Positions 26,855 through 35,090 of a DNA stretch of 64,000 nucleotides are shown here, piece by piece (within the stretch, counting starts at the first letter, position 1; every line of letters begins with the position of its first letter). The DNA is from Mycolicibacterium sp. (lineage in GTDB: Bacteria > Actinomycetota > Actinomycetes > Mycobacteriales > Mycobacteriaceae). Under the pieces are notes generated by a model. That model saw only the letters and a program-made list of their open reading frames with translations. It did no database searches and was not told where the DNA came from. Where the stretch lies: the NCBI RefSeq assembly GCF_016462545.1, contig NZ_JAEMTA010000001.1:62001-126000 (forward strand), in the 5' to 3' direction. Made by a program: the position numbers and the translations under genes.

Positions 26855-27997
26855 TTACGCCGCCGTGCTCCAACCCGCACTTCCTGCAGCGGGTTTCGGG
26901 CGATCGTCGGCTCGACGAGCCCGATCGACACGGCGGTCTGGCAGTGTGAGCTGGAGGATGGTGCGCAGCACGCACAGATATTGCGCCACCAGCGGACCGG
27001 TGGTGTAGGGCAGCGCGTGGCGGGCGCAGACCGCCCGGACCCGATCCGCGATCGCCGCGTAGCGGTTGCTCGGTAGATCGGGATAGAGATGGTGCTCGAT
27101 CTGATAGCAGAGATTTCCGCTCATGAACGCCATCACCGGACCAGCGCGAAAGTTGGCGCTGCCGAGAATCTGTCGCAGATACCACTCTGGCTTCGTCTCG
27201 TCCTCCAGCGTGACCGGATCGAACTTGCGGGCCCCGTCGGTGAAGTGCCCGCAACAGATCACCGTGTAGGCCCACAGATTTCGCAGCACGTTGGCCACCG
27301 CGTCGGCATACAGCACGCGCCGCCAACGCCGCAGACCCAAGGCGGGGAAGATGAGATAGTCCTTGGCCACTTGGTGTGCCATCTTGCGGATCAGCGCGGC
27401 GGTCTGCGCAGACTTCTGTGCCCGCGTGGCCACCCGCTCCCGCTCCGAGTCCAGGTCCTGCAGCGCGACTCCCCACTCAAAGGTCAGGGCCAGCAACAGG
27501 TGTCGCAGAGGCTGAAGAACGTTGACGGGCTTCCACCGTTGGTCGCGCGTGACCCGTAGAATTCCATACCCGAGGTCGTCGTCGACGCCGACGACGTTGG
27601 TGAACACGTGGTGGCGATAGTTGTGCGAGTACCGCCACTGCGAGGACAGCCCGACCATGTCCCACTCCCAGCTGGTGGAGTGGATCTCTGGATCGTTCAT
27701 CCAATCCCACTGTCCGTGACCGATGTTGTGGGCCAACTCCATGTTCTCGATGCTCTTCGCGGCTGCGAGTGCGACCGTTCCCAGCGCCCACCCCACCTTG
27801 CCGCGGCTCCGGCCGATGATGAGCCGAGATGCGACCTCCAGGCACCGCTGACCGACGATCGCGCGGCAGATGTATGCCCGGTCCTCAGCGCCGCGTGACT
27901 CCTCGACGTCGAGACGAATCGATTCCAGTTCGACGGCGAGCGCTTCGAGGTCCCACGGACTCAGGTGGGCGTACGCGGCTAGGTCGGCGAGCGCCAT
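26855..27997 (-). CDS. Membrane fatty-acid desaturase (DesA3/linoleoyl-CoA desaturase type)
   Basis: 380 aa from the ATG at 27997 (MALADLAAYAHLSPWD, the usual family start); a GTG at 28045 that overlaps the STAS gene is the alternative. The three di-iron histidine boxes are complete: HNIGHGQWDW, HNYRHHVF and QIEHHLYPDLP. Hydrophobic segments around VGWALGTVALAAAKS and YADAVANVLRNLWAYTVICC. DesA3 introduces the delta-9 double bond in stearoyl-CoA. Follows the STAS gene, so it is probably driven by leader element 3. Confidence 0.92.
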   Translation of the reverse strand: MALADLAAYAHLSPWDLEALAVELESIRLDVEESRGAEDRAYICRAIVGQRCLEVASRLIIGRSRGKVGWALGTVALAAAKSIENMELAHNIGHGQWDWMNDPEIHSTSWEWDMVGLSSQWRYSHNYRHHVFTNVVGVDDDLGYGILRVTRDQRWKPVNVLQPLRHLLLALTFEWGVALQDLDSERERVATRAQKSAQTAALIRKMAHQVAKDYLIFPALGLRRWRRVLYADAVANVLRNLWAYTVICCGHFTDGARKFDPVTLEDETKPEWYLRQILGSANFRAGPVMAFMSGNLCYQIEHHLYPDLPSNRYAAIADRVRAVCARHALPYTTGPLVAQYLCVLRTILQLTLPDRRVDRARRADDRPKPAAGSAGWSTAA

Positions 27998-28034
27998 GTC
28001 GGCTTCATCGTCGCATCGAAGGATCCCGTCATCG

Positions 28035-28556
28035 TCATCGTCCACGATCCGTTGCGGACGCGATGGGCTGCGGGTGATGACGCAGCTGATTCGTGCACGT
28101 TCGCAGTGCGGCGATGACGGTATCTACCCGAGGTAGCGAGCTTTCCGGATCGCAGATCCCGAGTACCCGGGAAGCGAAGGCACCCGGCACCAACGCCCAG
28201 ACTGTTCCGCGTTGCGCGCAGTTCACCGAGATGTGGAGTAGGGCCGAGAAGCCCTCGTTCGCAAAGAACGTCACTCCGCCGAGATCGAGGATGAGCCCTG
28301 CACAGGCCGCACTCTGCCCCAGCGCGTACTGAGTGACGGCATCCGCATTGGAGGCATCGATCTCACCCCAGACGCGGACGACGGCAATCGATGATCGGCA
28401 TCGACGACTCGTCATCCTGATACCGAGGGATGCCGTCGGCCCAGCCGAAAGATCGACGCCAGAGCGGATTTGTCGACCGTCGGACAGCGGTGCCGTGTTC
28501 GCGACCTCATGTGGGCCGCGTACGGATGGGCGTACGCGGGTTGGTGAAGCCGTCAT
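28035..28556 (-). CDS. STAS-domain protein (anti-sigma-factor antagonist-like) with altered phosphosite
   Basis: 173 aa from the ATG at 28556, the end of leader element 3 (GGATCACC-ATG). An unstructured 48-residue N-terminus precedes the STAS fold: IAVVRVWGEIDASNADAV, LILDLGGVTFFANEGFSALL. In SpoIIAA-like antagonists the loop reads DSSGL with the phosphorylated Ser before Gly; here it is ANEGF, with Glu101 at that position. It therefore cannot be switched by serine phosphorylation in the usual way. Overlaps or just precedes the desaturase gene. Confidence 0.88.
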   Translation of the reverse strand: MTASPTRVRPSVRGPHEVANTAPLSDGRQIRSGVDLSAGPTASLGIRMTSRRCRSSIAVVRVWGEIDASNADAVTQYALGQSAACAGLILDLGGVTFFANEGFSALLHISVNCAQRGTVWALVPGAFASRVLGICDPESSLPRVDTVIAALRTCTNQLRHHPQPIASATDRGR

Positions 28557-28687
28557 GGTGATCCAGAGGTGCCGACGAGCACCGGAATGTCGGGATTCGG
28601 GGCCAATGCCCCTGGGGCTCCGCGGCGGACGGCGCAACCCATTTCCGGACCAGCTGAGTTTCTCAGCTAGTGGCGACGCTACACCCG
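28557..28687 (-). promoter_or_regulatory. Leader element copy 3 (upstream of the STAS-desaturase unit)
   Basis: GGGTGTA at 28686-28680; dyad AGCTGAG-AAA-CTCAGCT at 28668-28652, the longest arms (7 bp) of the family; GGTCCGGAAATGGG and GTCCGCCGCGG blocks; GGATCACC directly before the ATG of the STAS gene (28556). Here the conserved ATG starts a real gene instead of a short peptide. The start-proximal stem is weaker than in the other copies. Confidence 0.75.
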
Positions 28688-28830
28688 TTGGATCATTCCC
28701 GATACGGCGATATCGGCGCACGTCTGGCGGACCGCCCGCGCGATACCCCTAGGATGAAGGTGATCCGGTGGCGAGTGCGCCCCGGGGATGGCGCCGGTCT
28801 TCGGCGAGACGGTGAGCGCAGGTAGCGGCG

Positions 28831-29634
28831 ATGACGGGATCCACCGAAGATGCGGCTCGCTCGGCGCCCGAAACAATTACCCCCGAGCAGTTCAACACCG
28901 ATGCCGCCGACCTTCAGGCCGGCATCGGTGCGCTGGGCGGCTTGGTAGCTGGCAGCCTGGGACTACCGGAACTGCTTGGCGAAGTCGCCGGTTTTGCAGT
29001 GCGCGCCATTCCGGGTGCCGACGGTGCCGGGGTGACGTTGTTGCGGCTCGACCGAGCCGACAACATCGTCGAAGAACTCGCGGCCAGCGCCCCCTTCGTC
29101 GCCGAGATCGACCGCGTGCAATACGTCACGCTCAACGAGGGCCCGTGCATCACCGCCGCGCTGGAGCGCCGAACCGTGCGGTCGGGTTCCCTGGGCGGGG
29201 AGAAGATGTGGCCGCGGTTCGGTCCACGCGTGGGCAGGATGGGAGTGCACAGCGCGCTGTCGTTGCCGCTGATGCTGCCGGACAAGGTGATCGGCGCAAT
29301 CAACGTGTACGCCCACGCGAAGGACGTCTTCGACGACCACGCCGCACACCTCGGCGAGCTCTTCGCCAGACCCGCGGCGGTAGCCGTTCATAACGCCCAA
29401 ATCCTCTCGCAAGCAATGGCTTTGGCAGCGCAGCTGCAGAACGCGCTGTCGACGCGGCCGGTGATCGACCAAGCGATCGGATTGCTCCGCGGCCGCAGCG
29501 GGCGCAGCGCCGAGGACGCCTTCGACCAACTGCGGGCGATGAGCCAAAGTGAACATCGGAAACTGGCCGAGGTCGCCCAACGCATCGTCGACGAAGCCGT
29601 GCGCCGGGCGCGTGCGCGACACAACCCGACCTGA
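28831..29634 (+). CDS. GAF-ANTAR domain protein
   Basis: 267 aa. GAF domain about 40-195 (LPELLGEVAGFAVRAIPGAD ... LNEGPCITAALERRTVRSG ... VHSALSLPLMLPDKVIGAIN), then the ANTAR coiled-coil helices about 205-262 (RPVIDQAIGLLRGRSGRSAE, DAFDQLRAMSQSEHRKLAEV). ANTAR proteins bind twin RNA hexaloop stem-loops and prevent transcription termination; in mycobacteria they target lipid and redox genes. It lies between leader elements 3 and 4. Signal sensed by GAF unknown. Confidence 0.93.
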   Translation: MTGSTEDAARSAPETITPEQFNTDAADLQAGIGALGGLVAGSLGLPELLGEVAGFAVRAIPGADGAGVTLLRLDRADNIVEELAASAPFVAEIDRVQYVTLNEGPCITAALERRTVRSGSLGGEKMWPRFGPRVGRMGVHSALSLPLMLPDKVIGAINVYAHAKDVFDDHAAHLGELFARPAAVAVHNAQILSQAMALAAQLQNALSTRPVIDQAIGLLRGRSGRSAEDAFDQLRAMSQSEHRKLAEVAQRIVDEAVRRARARHNPT

Positions 29635-29682
29635 ATCTGCGGGCCGAGCGACGACGGCAAGCCGCCAAACTTTCGTCGGGCC

Positions 29683-30450
29683 GTGCAGGCGCGTAGGTTG
29701 ACCCGTGGGGAGCAACCAACGACGTCGGCCCTGACCGGCGTCCCGGAACTTCCCACCGTTCAAGGCGACTCGCTCTGTTCGGCTTCGGTAGGCTCGACCG
29801 CGCTCGGGAGCGCCCAGCGGAGCACGCACCTCGTGTCGAATACTGCGGCCCTGGCTGCCGAGCTCGAGATCCTCACCGCGGCCCTGGACGATCCGCGCGC
29901 GGACGTCGAGAACAGCCTGCGGTGGCTGACGCTGAATGCCGCGGCGGCAATCACCACCTACCTGGGATTGAGCGTGCTCGTGGCGCGAAGTGACCCCCCT
30001 CTTGCCTTCACCGTCCTCGCCGACGGCGTGACGGGAACCGACGTCCAGACGTCGCTGCGCGTCGTGATCCCAGGCGTCGATCAGCGCGCAGGTCGGCTCA
30101 CGGTCACGGTGACGCTCTACGCTGGCTCGCCCGGCGCTTTCGTCGACCTCGCCGCCGACTTGGCGTGGCTCACCAACAGCCCGCTGAATGACTTCGTCCT
30201 CGACCAGCATCTCGCCGTCCCCGCCCCGGAGGAGTCGCAGACCGCACTGCTCGAGGCGTCTCTCGTCAACCAGGCGATCGGGGTTCTCGTCGGGCGCGGC
30301 TACACCCCGGAACGGGCTCTAGGGCACCTCGACGCAGAGGCCGCGCGCACACGTACCGATCGGCACGCCGCCGCCGAACGCATCCTTGCGGGGCTCAGCG
30401 CAGTGGACGCGGACGAGGACGACCCGGACACCGGACTCCGAGTCCGGTGA
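29683..30450 (+). CDS. ANTAR-domain protein with degenerate sensor region
   Basis: 255 aa from a GTG; a GTG at 29833 would remove a 50-residue low-complexity start. The middle part (TAALDDPRADVENSLRWLTL ... GLSVLVARSDPP) resembles the mycobacterial sensor half found with ANTAR. The C-terminal ANTAR is LLEASLVNQAIGVLVGRGYT followed by PERALGHLDAEAARTRTDRH. It has no intact GAF. Second ANTAR gene in tandem with the GAF-ANTAR gene, 48 bases apart. Confidence 0.8.
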   Translation: MQARRLTRGEQPTTSALTGVPELPTVQGDSLCSASVGSTALGSAQRSTHLVSNTAALAAELEILTAALDDPRADVENSLRWLTLNAAAAITTYLGLSVLVARSDPPLAFTVLADGVTGTDVQTSLRVVIPGVDQRAGRLTVTVTLYAGSPGAFVDLAADLAWLTNSPLNDFVLDQHLAVPAPEESQTALLEASLVNQAIGVLVGRGYTPERALGHLDAEAARTRTDRHAAAERILAGLSAVDADEDDPDTGLRVR

Positions 30451-30495
30451 ACGTCGACATCGTCTGAGATCGATTGCGCGACCTGAAGCGGTAGT

Positions 30496-30624
30496 CGGGT
30501 GTAACGTCGAAAGCGCTGAGAACCTCAGCTGGTTGGGGATGAGTTCAGCTGTCCGCCGCGGAACTCCAGGAGCGCTCGCTCCAAGGCCCCACACATCGGT
30601 GATCGCCTGCGCCCCAGGATCGCC
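30496..30624 (+). promoter_or_regulatory. Leader element copy 4 (upstream of the small membrane-protein operon)
   Basis: GGGTGTA at 30497-30503; dyad GCTGAG-AAC-CTCAGC at 30515-30529; GTCCGCCGCGGAACTCCAGG shared almost base for base with copy 1; start-proximal stem GGTGATC (30598-30604) with GATCGCC (30618-30624), loop 13 as in copy 1; ATG at 30625. Confidence 0.75.
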
Positions 30625-30729
30625 ATGATCTCTTTGCGGAGTTTCCCCACCCGCCGGACCCCCTGTCCCGGCGGATCGGCAGCATTCGTGGCCCATCGCG
30701 TCGCAACCTGCAACTTGGGGAGCCAGTAA
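30625..30729 (+). CDS. Short leader peptide, 34 aa, after leader element 4
   Basis: Begins at the conserved GGATCGCC-ATG; MISLRSFPTRRTPCPGGSAA then continues to TAA, 14 bases before the GTG of the next gene. Arg/Pro-rich at its start like the copy 1 peptide, otherwise unrelated. No domain. Translation inferred from position only. Confidence 0.4.
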   Translation: MISLRSFPTRRTPCPGGSAAFVAHRVATCNLGSQ

Positions 30730-30743
30730 TCCTCGCCGCGCTG

Positions 30744-31013
30744 GTGGTCGCGCTGCTGATGTGGTGGGCCCACCGGGTGTTGTTCGGCCGCATGCGATCT
30801 CCCGCGGAAGCGACGAGCGGTGCCGCAACGACCGATGGTGTCGACGGCAGAGTGCCGCCGATCGGACTCGACGACGATCCCCGTCGGTGGGATGCCGACC
30901 GCCACACGTGGGACGCGCTGGACGAACACCAGCTCACCCGCCTGCTCAGGGAATCGGCGCCAATCGAGGGCACGCATCCCACCACCGATCTCGACACCCC
31001 TCGCAGAAACTAG
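30744..31013 (+). CDS. Small membrane-anchored hypothetical protein
   Basis: 89 aa from a GTG. A hydrophobic start (VALLMWWAHRVLFG) continues upstream in frame as ILAAL without a canonical start codon, so a rare start near 30729 (ATC) preceded by GGGGAG is conceivable. The rest is polar and acidic (GLDDDPRRWDADRHTWDALD). I do not recognise a family. It is followed after nine bases by the DUF6131-like gene. Confidence 0.5.
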   Translation: MVALLMWWAHRVLFGRMRSPAEATSGAATTDGVDGRVPPIGLDDDPRRWDADRHTWDALDEHQLTRLLRESAPIEGTHPTTDLDTPRRN

Positions 31014-31022
31014 GTAGACATC

Positions 31023-31202
31023 ATGATCGTTCTCGGAATCGTCCTCATCGTCCTCGGGCTCGTCCTACCCACGCTCGTCCCCACCTTCGCCTTCGCCCAC
31101 ATCGTCCTGGTCATCGGAGTCATCCTCCTCGTGGTGGGTCTCGTCCTGATGGTGGTGGGACGGATGGGACACGCCGTCGGCGGTCGCCGCCACTACTACT
31201 GA
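31023..31202 (+). CDS. DUF6131-like small membrane protein
   Basis: 59 aa, too short for most gene callers. Two hydrophobic helices (MIVLGIVLIVLGLVLPTLV and IVLVIGVILLVVGLVLMVVG) and a basic tail GRRHYY. The same plan (helix, short turn, helix, VGGRRxY end) is common in small mycobacterial proteins that I know as DUF6131. Function unknown. Last gene behind leader element 4; a hairpin terminator follows at 31239. Confidence 0.7.
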   Translation: MIVLGIVLIVLGLVLPTLVPTFAFAHIVLVIGVILLVVGLVLMVVGRMGHAVGGRRHYY

Positions 31203-31238
31203 ACCGCCCGTACGACCCCTGAGAGAGGCAACGACCGT

Positions 31239-31270
31239 CGCTGCACGGCAATCGATTTCGCCGTGCAGCG
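31239..31270. terminator. 11-bp hairpin between convergent genes
   Basis: CGCTGCACGGC and GCCGTGCAGCG flank a 10-base loop (AATCGATTTC). It lies 36 bases after the DUF6131-like stop and 72 bases beyond the SDR stop on the other strand, so it may end transcription from both sides. No T run is evident. Confidence 0.65.
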
Positions 31271-31342
31271 GAAGTCCGCTCACGTCGTCCAGCTATCCTG
31301 GGAGCGAATCTGAGCCGCTGCCAGGAACGACGTGACCTCGCC

Positions 31343-32197
31343 TCATTCACCAGGTGGGTAGTCGGTGGAGGCTGCGAGATCCTTCTGAGCTTCGAAGTCG
31401 GCGATGCGCTCGTGCAGAGTGCTGATGGTGCTCTCCAGAGCTTGGGAGCCGAGCACGATTCGCAGAGGCGCGGGACTCTGGTCGACGCTGTCGATGATGG
31501 CCGTGGCCATGCGGGCCGGGTCCCCGACCGCCAATCCGTTGGCCGGGTCGAGCATCTTCTCGAACGAACGCGCCGGGGTATCCACGTAGGCGGGCAGTGC
31601 ATCGGCGACTTGGGCGCTACCGTAACGAAATTCGGTGCGTGCACCGCCCGGTTCGACGAGCGTCACGCCGATTCCGAAGGCTGCTACTTCCTGAGCGACC
31701 GATTCGCAGAAGCCCTCCACGCCGAACTTGGTGGCGTGGTACATCGAGTTGCCGGGGAAGGCGACTTGGCCTCCGTAACTGGACAGCTGAACGATGCGGC
31801 CATGACCGGCTTCGCGCATGTGCGGCAGCACCGCGCGGATGAGTTGAATGCTGGCGGTGAGATTCGTGGCGAGGATCGCATCGACCTGCTCGTCGGAGAT
31901 TTCCTCGGCGGCGCCGAAGACTCCGTAGCCGGCATTGCTGATCACGACGTCGATCCGGCCAAGGGCGGCGACGGTCCGCGCGACGGTCTCCCGCAGGGCC
32001 GACGTATCCCGGACGTCGAGCACTTCGACGCGGAGCAGGTCGGGGTACTGCGCGGCGAGGTCGGCTACCGATTCGGGCTGGCGGACGGTGCCCACGACGT
32101 GCTCACCCCGGTCGAGCAATTGCTCGGTGAGGTGCCGGCCGAAGCCGCTGCTGATGCCGGTGATCAGCCAGATCCGTTGTGCCATGGCCATTGTCAT
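31343..32197 (-). CDS. Short-chain dehydrogenase/reductase
   Basis: 284 aa. TGISSGFG cofactor motif, SNAGYG, and the catalytic SSYGG...YHATKFG set; VRQPESVADL suggests NADPH preference (Arg after strand 2). The longer C-terminal part (DPARMATAIIDSVDQSPAPL) is usual for the oxidoreductase group often labelled YusZ-like. Starts in an ATGA overlap with the broken CMD gene upstream, the last member of a small operon. Confidence 0.9.
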   Translation of the reverse strand: MTMAMAQRIWLITGISSGFGRHLTEQLLDRGEHVVGTVRQPESVADLAAQYPDLLRVEVLDVRDTSALRETVARTVAALGRIDVVISNAGYGVFGAAEEISDEQVDAILATNLTASIQLIRAVLPHMREAGHGRIVQLSSYGGQVAFPGNSMYHATKFGVEGFCESVAQEVAAFGIGVTLVEPGGARTEFRYGSAQVADALPAYVDTPARSFEKMLDPANGLAVGDPARMATAIIDSVDQSPAPLRIVLGSQALESTISTLHERIADFEAQKDLAASTDYPPGE

Positions 32198-32465
32198 TCA
32201 GGTTGGACGATCTCGTTGACCGCGTTGAGACCGTTGAGCGTGCGGGGATAGCCGATGAACGGCAACAGTTGGGTCAGCACCGACAACAGGATGGCCCGGT
32301 CGTTGCCGACGTTGATGTTGCCTGCGACGTGCCCCTTCACCTGCGCGTCGGCGCCGCCGAGTGCGACCAGCATGGAGAACGTCAACAGCTCGCGCGTCCG
32401 AAGATCGACACGTGGTTCGGGAAGAGCTCGTCATGGTTGCGCTGAGCCGCGTCGCTGATCGTCAT
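32194..32465 (-). pseudogene. Carboxymuconolactone-decarboxylase gene with internal deletion
   Basis: The start (ATG 32465) encodes MTISDAAQRNHDELFPNHVS, the normal N-terminus of a 4-carboxymuconolactone-decarboxylase-like protein. It then runs into a stop, while another frame gives the normal C-terminus, LTFSMLVALGGADAQVKGHV followed by LTQLLPFIGYPRTLNGLNAV. About 60 central residues, including the catalytic helix, are missing. Both ends still overlap their neighbours by ATGA. Confidence 0.75.
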
Positions 32466-32539
32466 GCCCTCACATCCGCGGGAACCTGGTACTCGGCCGG
32501 GCCCTTCGTCGAGGTGCCCCGAGGGATCTTCTCCATCAT
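32462..32539 (-). CDS. 25-aa peptide or cupin-start remnant upstream of the broken CMD gene
   Basis: MMEKIPRGTSTKGPAEYQVP... with GGGAAGG upstream, ending in an ATGA overlap with the CMD remnant. GTSTKGPAEY resembles the first residues of small cupins (xxGPAEWFTG), so this may be all that is left of a cupin gene once coupled to the CMD gene. Whether it is expressed is unknown. Confidence 0.35.
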   Translation of the reverse strand: MMEKIPRGTSTKGPAEYQVPADVRA

Positions 32540-32808
32540 GCCTTCCCATCTCGGGCCTTCACGAGTGAGGCCCGTCGTCCCTCCGAGTGAACGCTCCACA
32601 CCAGCGGAGTGCCAGTGTCTGGCGGTCCAGGTAACGGCAGTACCCCTTGGGCCCGCGGCGAGCGGGGCACGTCAGTACTTACGGCTAGCAGGTAGACGCG
32701 CGTTCCTGCCTGCGGTCGCGCGCACTGGGCGTCAGCGTCGATGCACCACCGTCTCGCCCGCGGGACTCTTGATGCACCAAGCCAAGAGCTTCCTCGAAGG
32801 GGACGAAC

Positions 32809-33561
32809 ATGAAGAATCACTCCGGTGTACCCGCTACGTCCCCATCGATAGCGCTCCGCTGGTTGGGTGCCACCGCCATCTCCGTCGCCGCGCTCGCCGG
32901 CCCGCAAGCGACTGGTTTCGCCACGGCCACCCCGGGGTTGGATGCTGCCACCCCAGGCACTTCATGCCCCGACGTCGACGTGGTCTTCGCGCGCGGGACG
33001 TTCGAAGCACCCGGTGTCGGCGCGACCGGCCAGGCGTTCGTAGACGCGCTCACCGCCCGACTGCCGGGTAAGACCGTGCAGGCGTACGGCGTCGACTATC
33101 CCGCCTCCTTGAACTTCGGCGAGGCCGCCCTCGGTGTGGTGGACGCCAGCCGAGAGGTCGAATCGATTGCGGCGACCTGCCCGGCTGCCAAGATCGTCCT
33201 CGGCGGCTACTCCCAGGGCGCCGCGGCGGCCGCGTACACCACGTTCGACACGGTGCCGGCTGGAATTGCGCTGCCCGATGGTGCCGGCCCGATGCCTGCC
33301 GCGGTCGCTCCGCACGTGGGCGCGGTGGTGCTGTTTGGGACGCCGGACCCCTGGTTCCTGAACGTCGTGGACCACAGCGCGCCACCGATCACCATCGGCC
33401 AGCTATATGAGAGCAAGACCCTTCAGTTGTGCGCCACCGGCGATCCGGTGTGCTTCCCCGGTGGTTTCGATCGGTCAGCTCATAGTTCCTACAAGACCAA
33501 TGGCATGGCCGATCAGGCGGCCGAGTTCGCCGCCAACCAGCTCCAACTCACGTCTGCCTGA
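32809..33561 (+). CDS. Secreted cutinase-family esterase
   Basis: 250 aa. Signal peptide at 1-40 (WLGATAISVAALAGPQATGF). Cutinase triad: nucleophile in GGYSQGA, Asp in CATGDPVCF (between the conserved cysteines) and His in AHSSY; the first disulfide Cys is in GTSCPDVDVVFARGTFE. Mycobacterial members (Culp/CFP21 type) are secreted lipases or esterases. Ribosome-binding site GGGGACG. Single-gene unit. Confidence 0.93.
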   Translation: MKNHSGVPATSPSIALRWLGATAISVAALAGPQATGFATATPGLDAATPGTSCPDVDVVFARGTFEAPGVGATGQAFVDALTARLPGKTVQAYGVDYPASLNFGEAALGVVDASREVESIAATCPAAKIVLGGYSQGAAAAAYTTFDTVPAGIALPDGAGPMPAAVAPHVGAVVLFGTPDPWFLNVVDHSAPPITIGQLYESKTLQLCATGDPVCFPGGFDRSAHSSYKTNGMADQAAEFAANQLQLTSA

Positions 33562-33621
33562 CGTTCGACGACGCACCCCACCCGCAGAAATCGTTGCGCC
33601 ACATGGGCTTAGTGCGTCGCC

Positions 33622-34257
33622 TCAACCGACACCGCGATCGGGCGCGCTCATGTCACCAGTGCCGGGTGTACCGTCGGCGAGTCCGTAGCGCAGGTACACC
33701 GTGCCCTTCGGGCTTGCAACGGGCGGTTCGAGCAGGGTGAGGTTGGCGGGTACGGCCCCGCCGTCGAAGACCTTCTTGCCGACACCGAGGACGATCGGAT
33801 GAACCCAGAGGTCCAGTCGGTCGAAGAGTTTCTCCCGCAGCAGGGTCTGCACCAGGTTCAGGCTTCCGACGACCTTCACGTGGTCGTGACAATCCCTGAG
33901 CTCGCGGATGGCGCCGACCACATCGGGGCCGAGTTGAGTCGATCCGGCCCACGACAGGGCGGGCGTGCCGCGGGAGGCCACGTACTTCGGGACGCCGTTG
34001 AAGAGCGTGGCGATGTCGTCGTCCTCCCCACCCTCCTGGTGCGGCCAGTAGGAGGCGAAGATGTCGTAGGTCCGCCTACCGAGCAGCAGCGCATCGGTTC
34101 CCTTGTAGGCCGCGCCGACCTGCGCGCCTGCGACGTCGTCCATCAGTGGCGCTTGCCAGCCGCCGTAGGAGAACCCGATCGGGTCCTCGTCGGGACCACC
34201 GGGTCCCTGCGCGACGAGGTCCAGGGTGGCGAACAACTCGATGTGAATGAGGCCCAT
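33622..34257 (-). CDS. RibD C-terminal/dihydrofolate-reductase-fold protein
   Basis: 211 aa from the ATG at 34257 (MGLIHIELFATLDL, with GGAG upstream); twelve more residues are open before it. DALLLGRRTYDIFASYWP, PKYVASRGTPALSW and VVGSLNLVQTLLREKLFDRL are the NADPH-binding segments of the YwjB/RibD-like family. Reduces an unknown small molecule; many members are annotated as dihydrofolate reductase without proof. Confidence 0.88.
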   Translation of the reverse strand: MGLIHIELFATLDLVAQGPGGPDEDPIGFSYGGWQAPLMDDVAGAQVGAAYKGTDALLLGRRTYDIFASYWPHQEGGEDDDIATLFNGVPKYVASRGTPALSWAGSTQLGPDVVGAIRELRDCHDHVKVVGSLNLVQTLLREKLFDRLDLWVHPIVLGVGKKVFDGGAVPANLTLLEPPVASPKGTVYLRYGLADGTPGTGDMSAPDRGVG

Positions 34258-34537
34258 GTGCTGCTCCGAAGTGTCGACGGTCGTTGCGGTCAAGAGGTAG
34301 ACCGGTCGGCGCCGGCAAAGTCATCGTGGGGTGATGGCAGATTGCGGCGCATCGGTGAGATCTCTCAATAGCGTTGAGGAACAGAGTCATTCAATGACGG
34401 GGGAGTCGGCCGATGCAATTGCTGACACGGTCCCTGCCCGCCAACGCCTTCGACGAAGGAGCCTCACCTCGGTGACGTCCAGACGGTTCTTCCCGATACG
34501 GACCATGGAGCCGGGGCAGCGCACTTAGACTTTGCCC

Positions 34538-34999
34538 ATGCAGCGGCCAATGCTGATCGGGCAGATCCTCGGCGCCGTCGTGCCGCGCCTCGGCGCCGGC
34601 GGCGACGTCTCGTCCTCGGGCGCCAGTGGCATCGGCGATTGGATCGTGACGCTCACGTCGCTAATCGCCGTACTCGCGGTCGGGGGAGTCGCAGCCAGGG
34701 TGGCCAGTCGCCTGCTGCGTCGATCTACGCCGGAGCTCATCCTGCTCCTGGATCAGTCAGCGGAGTTCTACAGTCGTTGGCCGGAAGATCGACTTGCGAG
34801 CGCGCCGCGCGGCGAGGTGGCGATCGAGGCGGCCAGGTGTCGTCGCATCATCGACTTGCTGGAATCGCCAGGCGGGCCCGCCGCCGATCGTGGACCTGCA
34901 TCACGCGGGCCGATCGAAGGTCTGCGGGCCTGGGTAGCCTTGTTGCACAAGCGAATCGACGGTCAACTGGCGGCCCCGGCGGGATCGGCGTACGCGTAG
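34538..34999 (+). CDS. Hypothetical membrane protein
   Basis: 153 aa from the ATG at 34538; TAGACT ends six bases before it, so a leaderless transcript is likely (the TTG at 34532 would then lie upstream of the RNA start). One clear membrane helix (IVTLTSLIAVLAVGGVAARV), a basic stop RLLRRS, then a soluble helical part (DQSAEFYSRWPEDRLAS). No recognised domain. Confidence 0.6.
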   Translation: MQRPMLIGQILGAVVPRLGAGGDVSSSGASGIGDWIVTLTSLIAVLAVGGVAARVASRLLRRSTPELILLLDQSAEFYSRWPEDRLASAPRGEVAIEAARCRRIIDLLESPGGPAADRGPASRGPIEGLRAWVALLHKRIDGQLAAPAGSAYA

Positions 35000-35090
35000 C
35001 GTACCGGCAGCCCCGGAGCGCTGGGCTCCGAGGCGGGGGACGTGATGTGGCTCCGACGCCGCCCTCGCCGGTTGACGTTCGGGGATCAGG

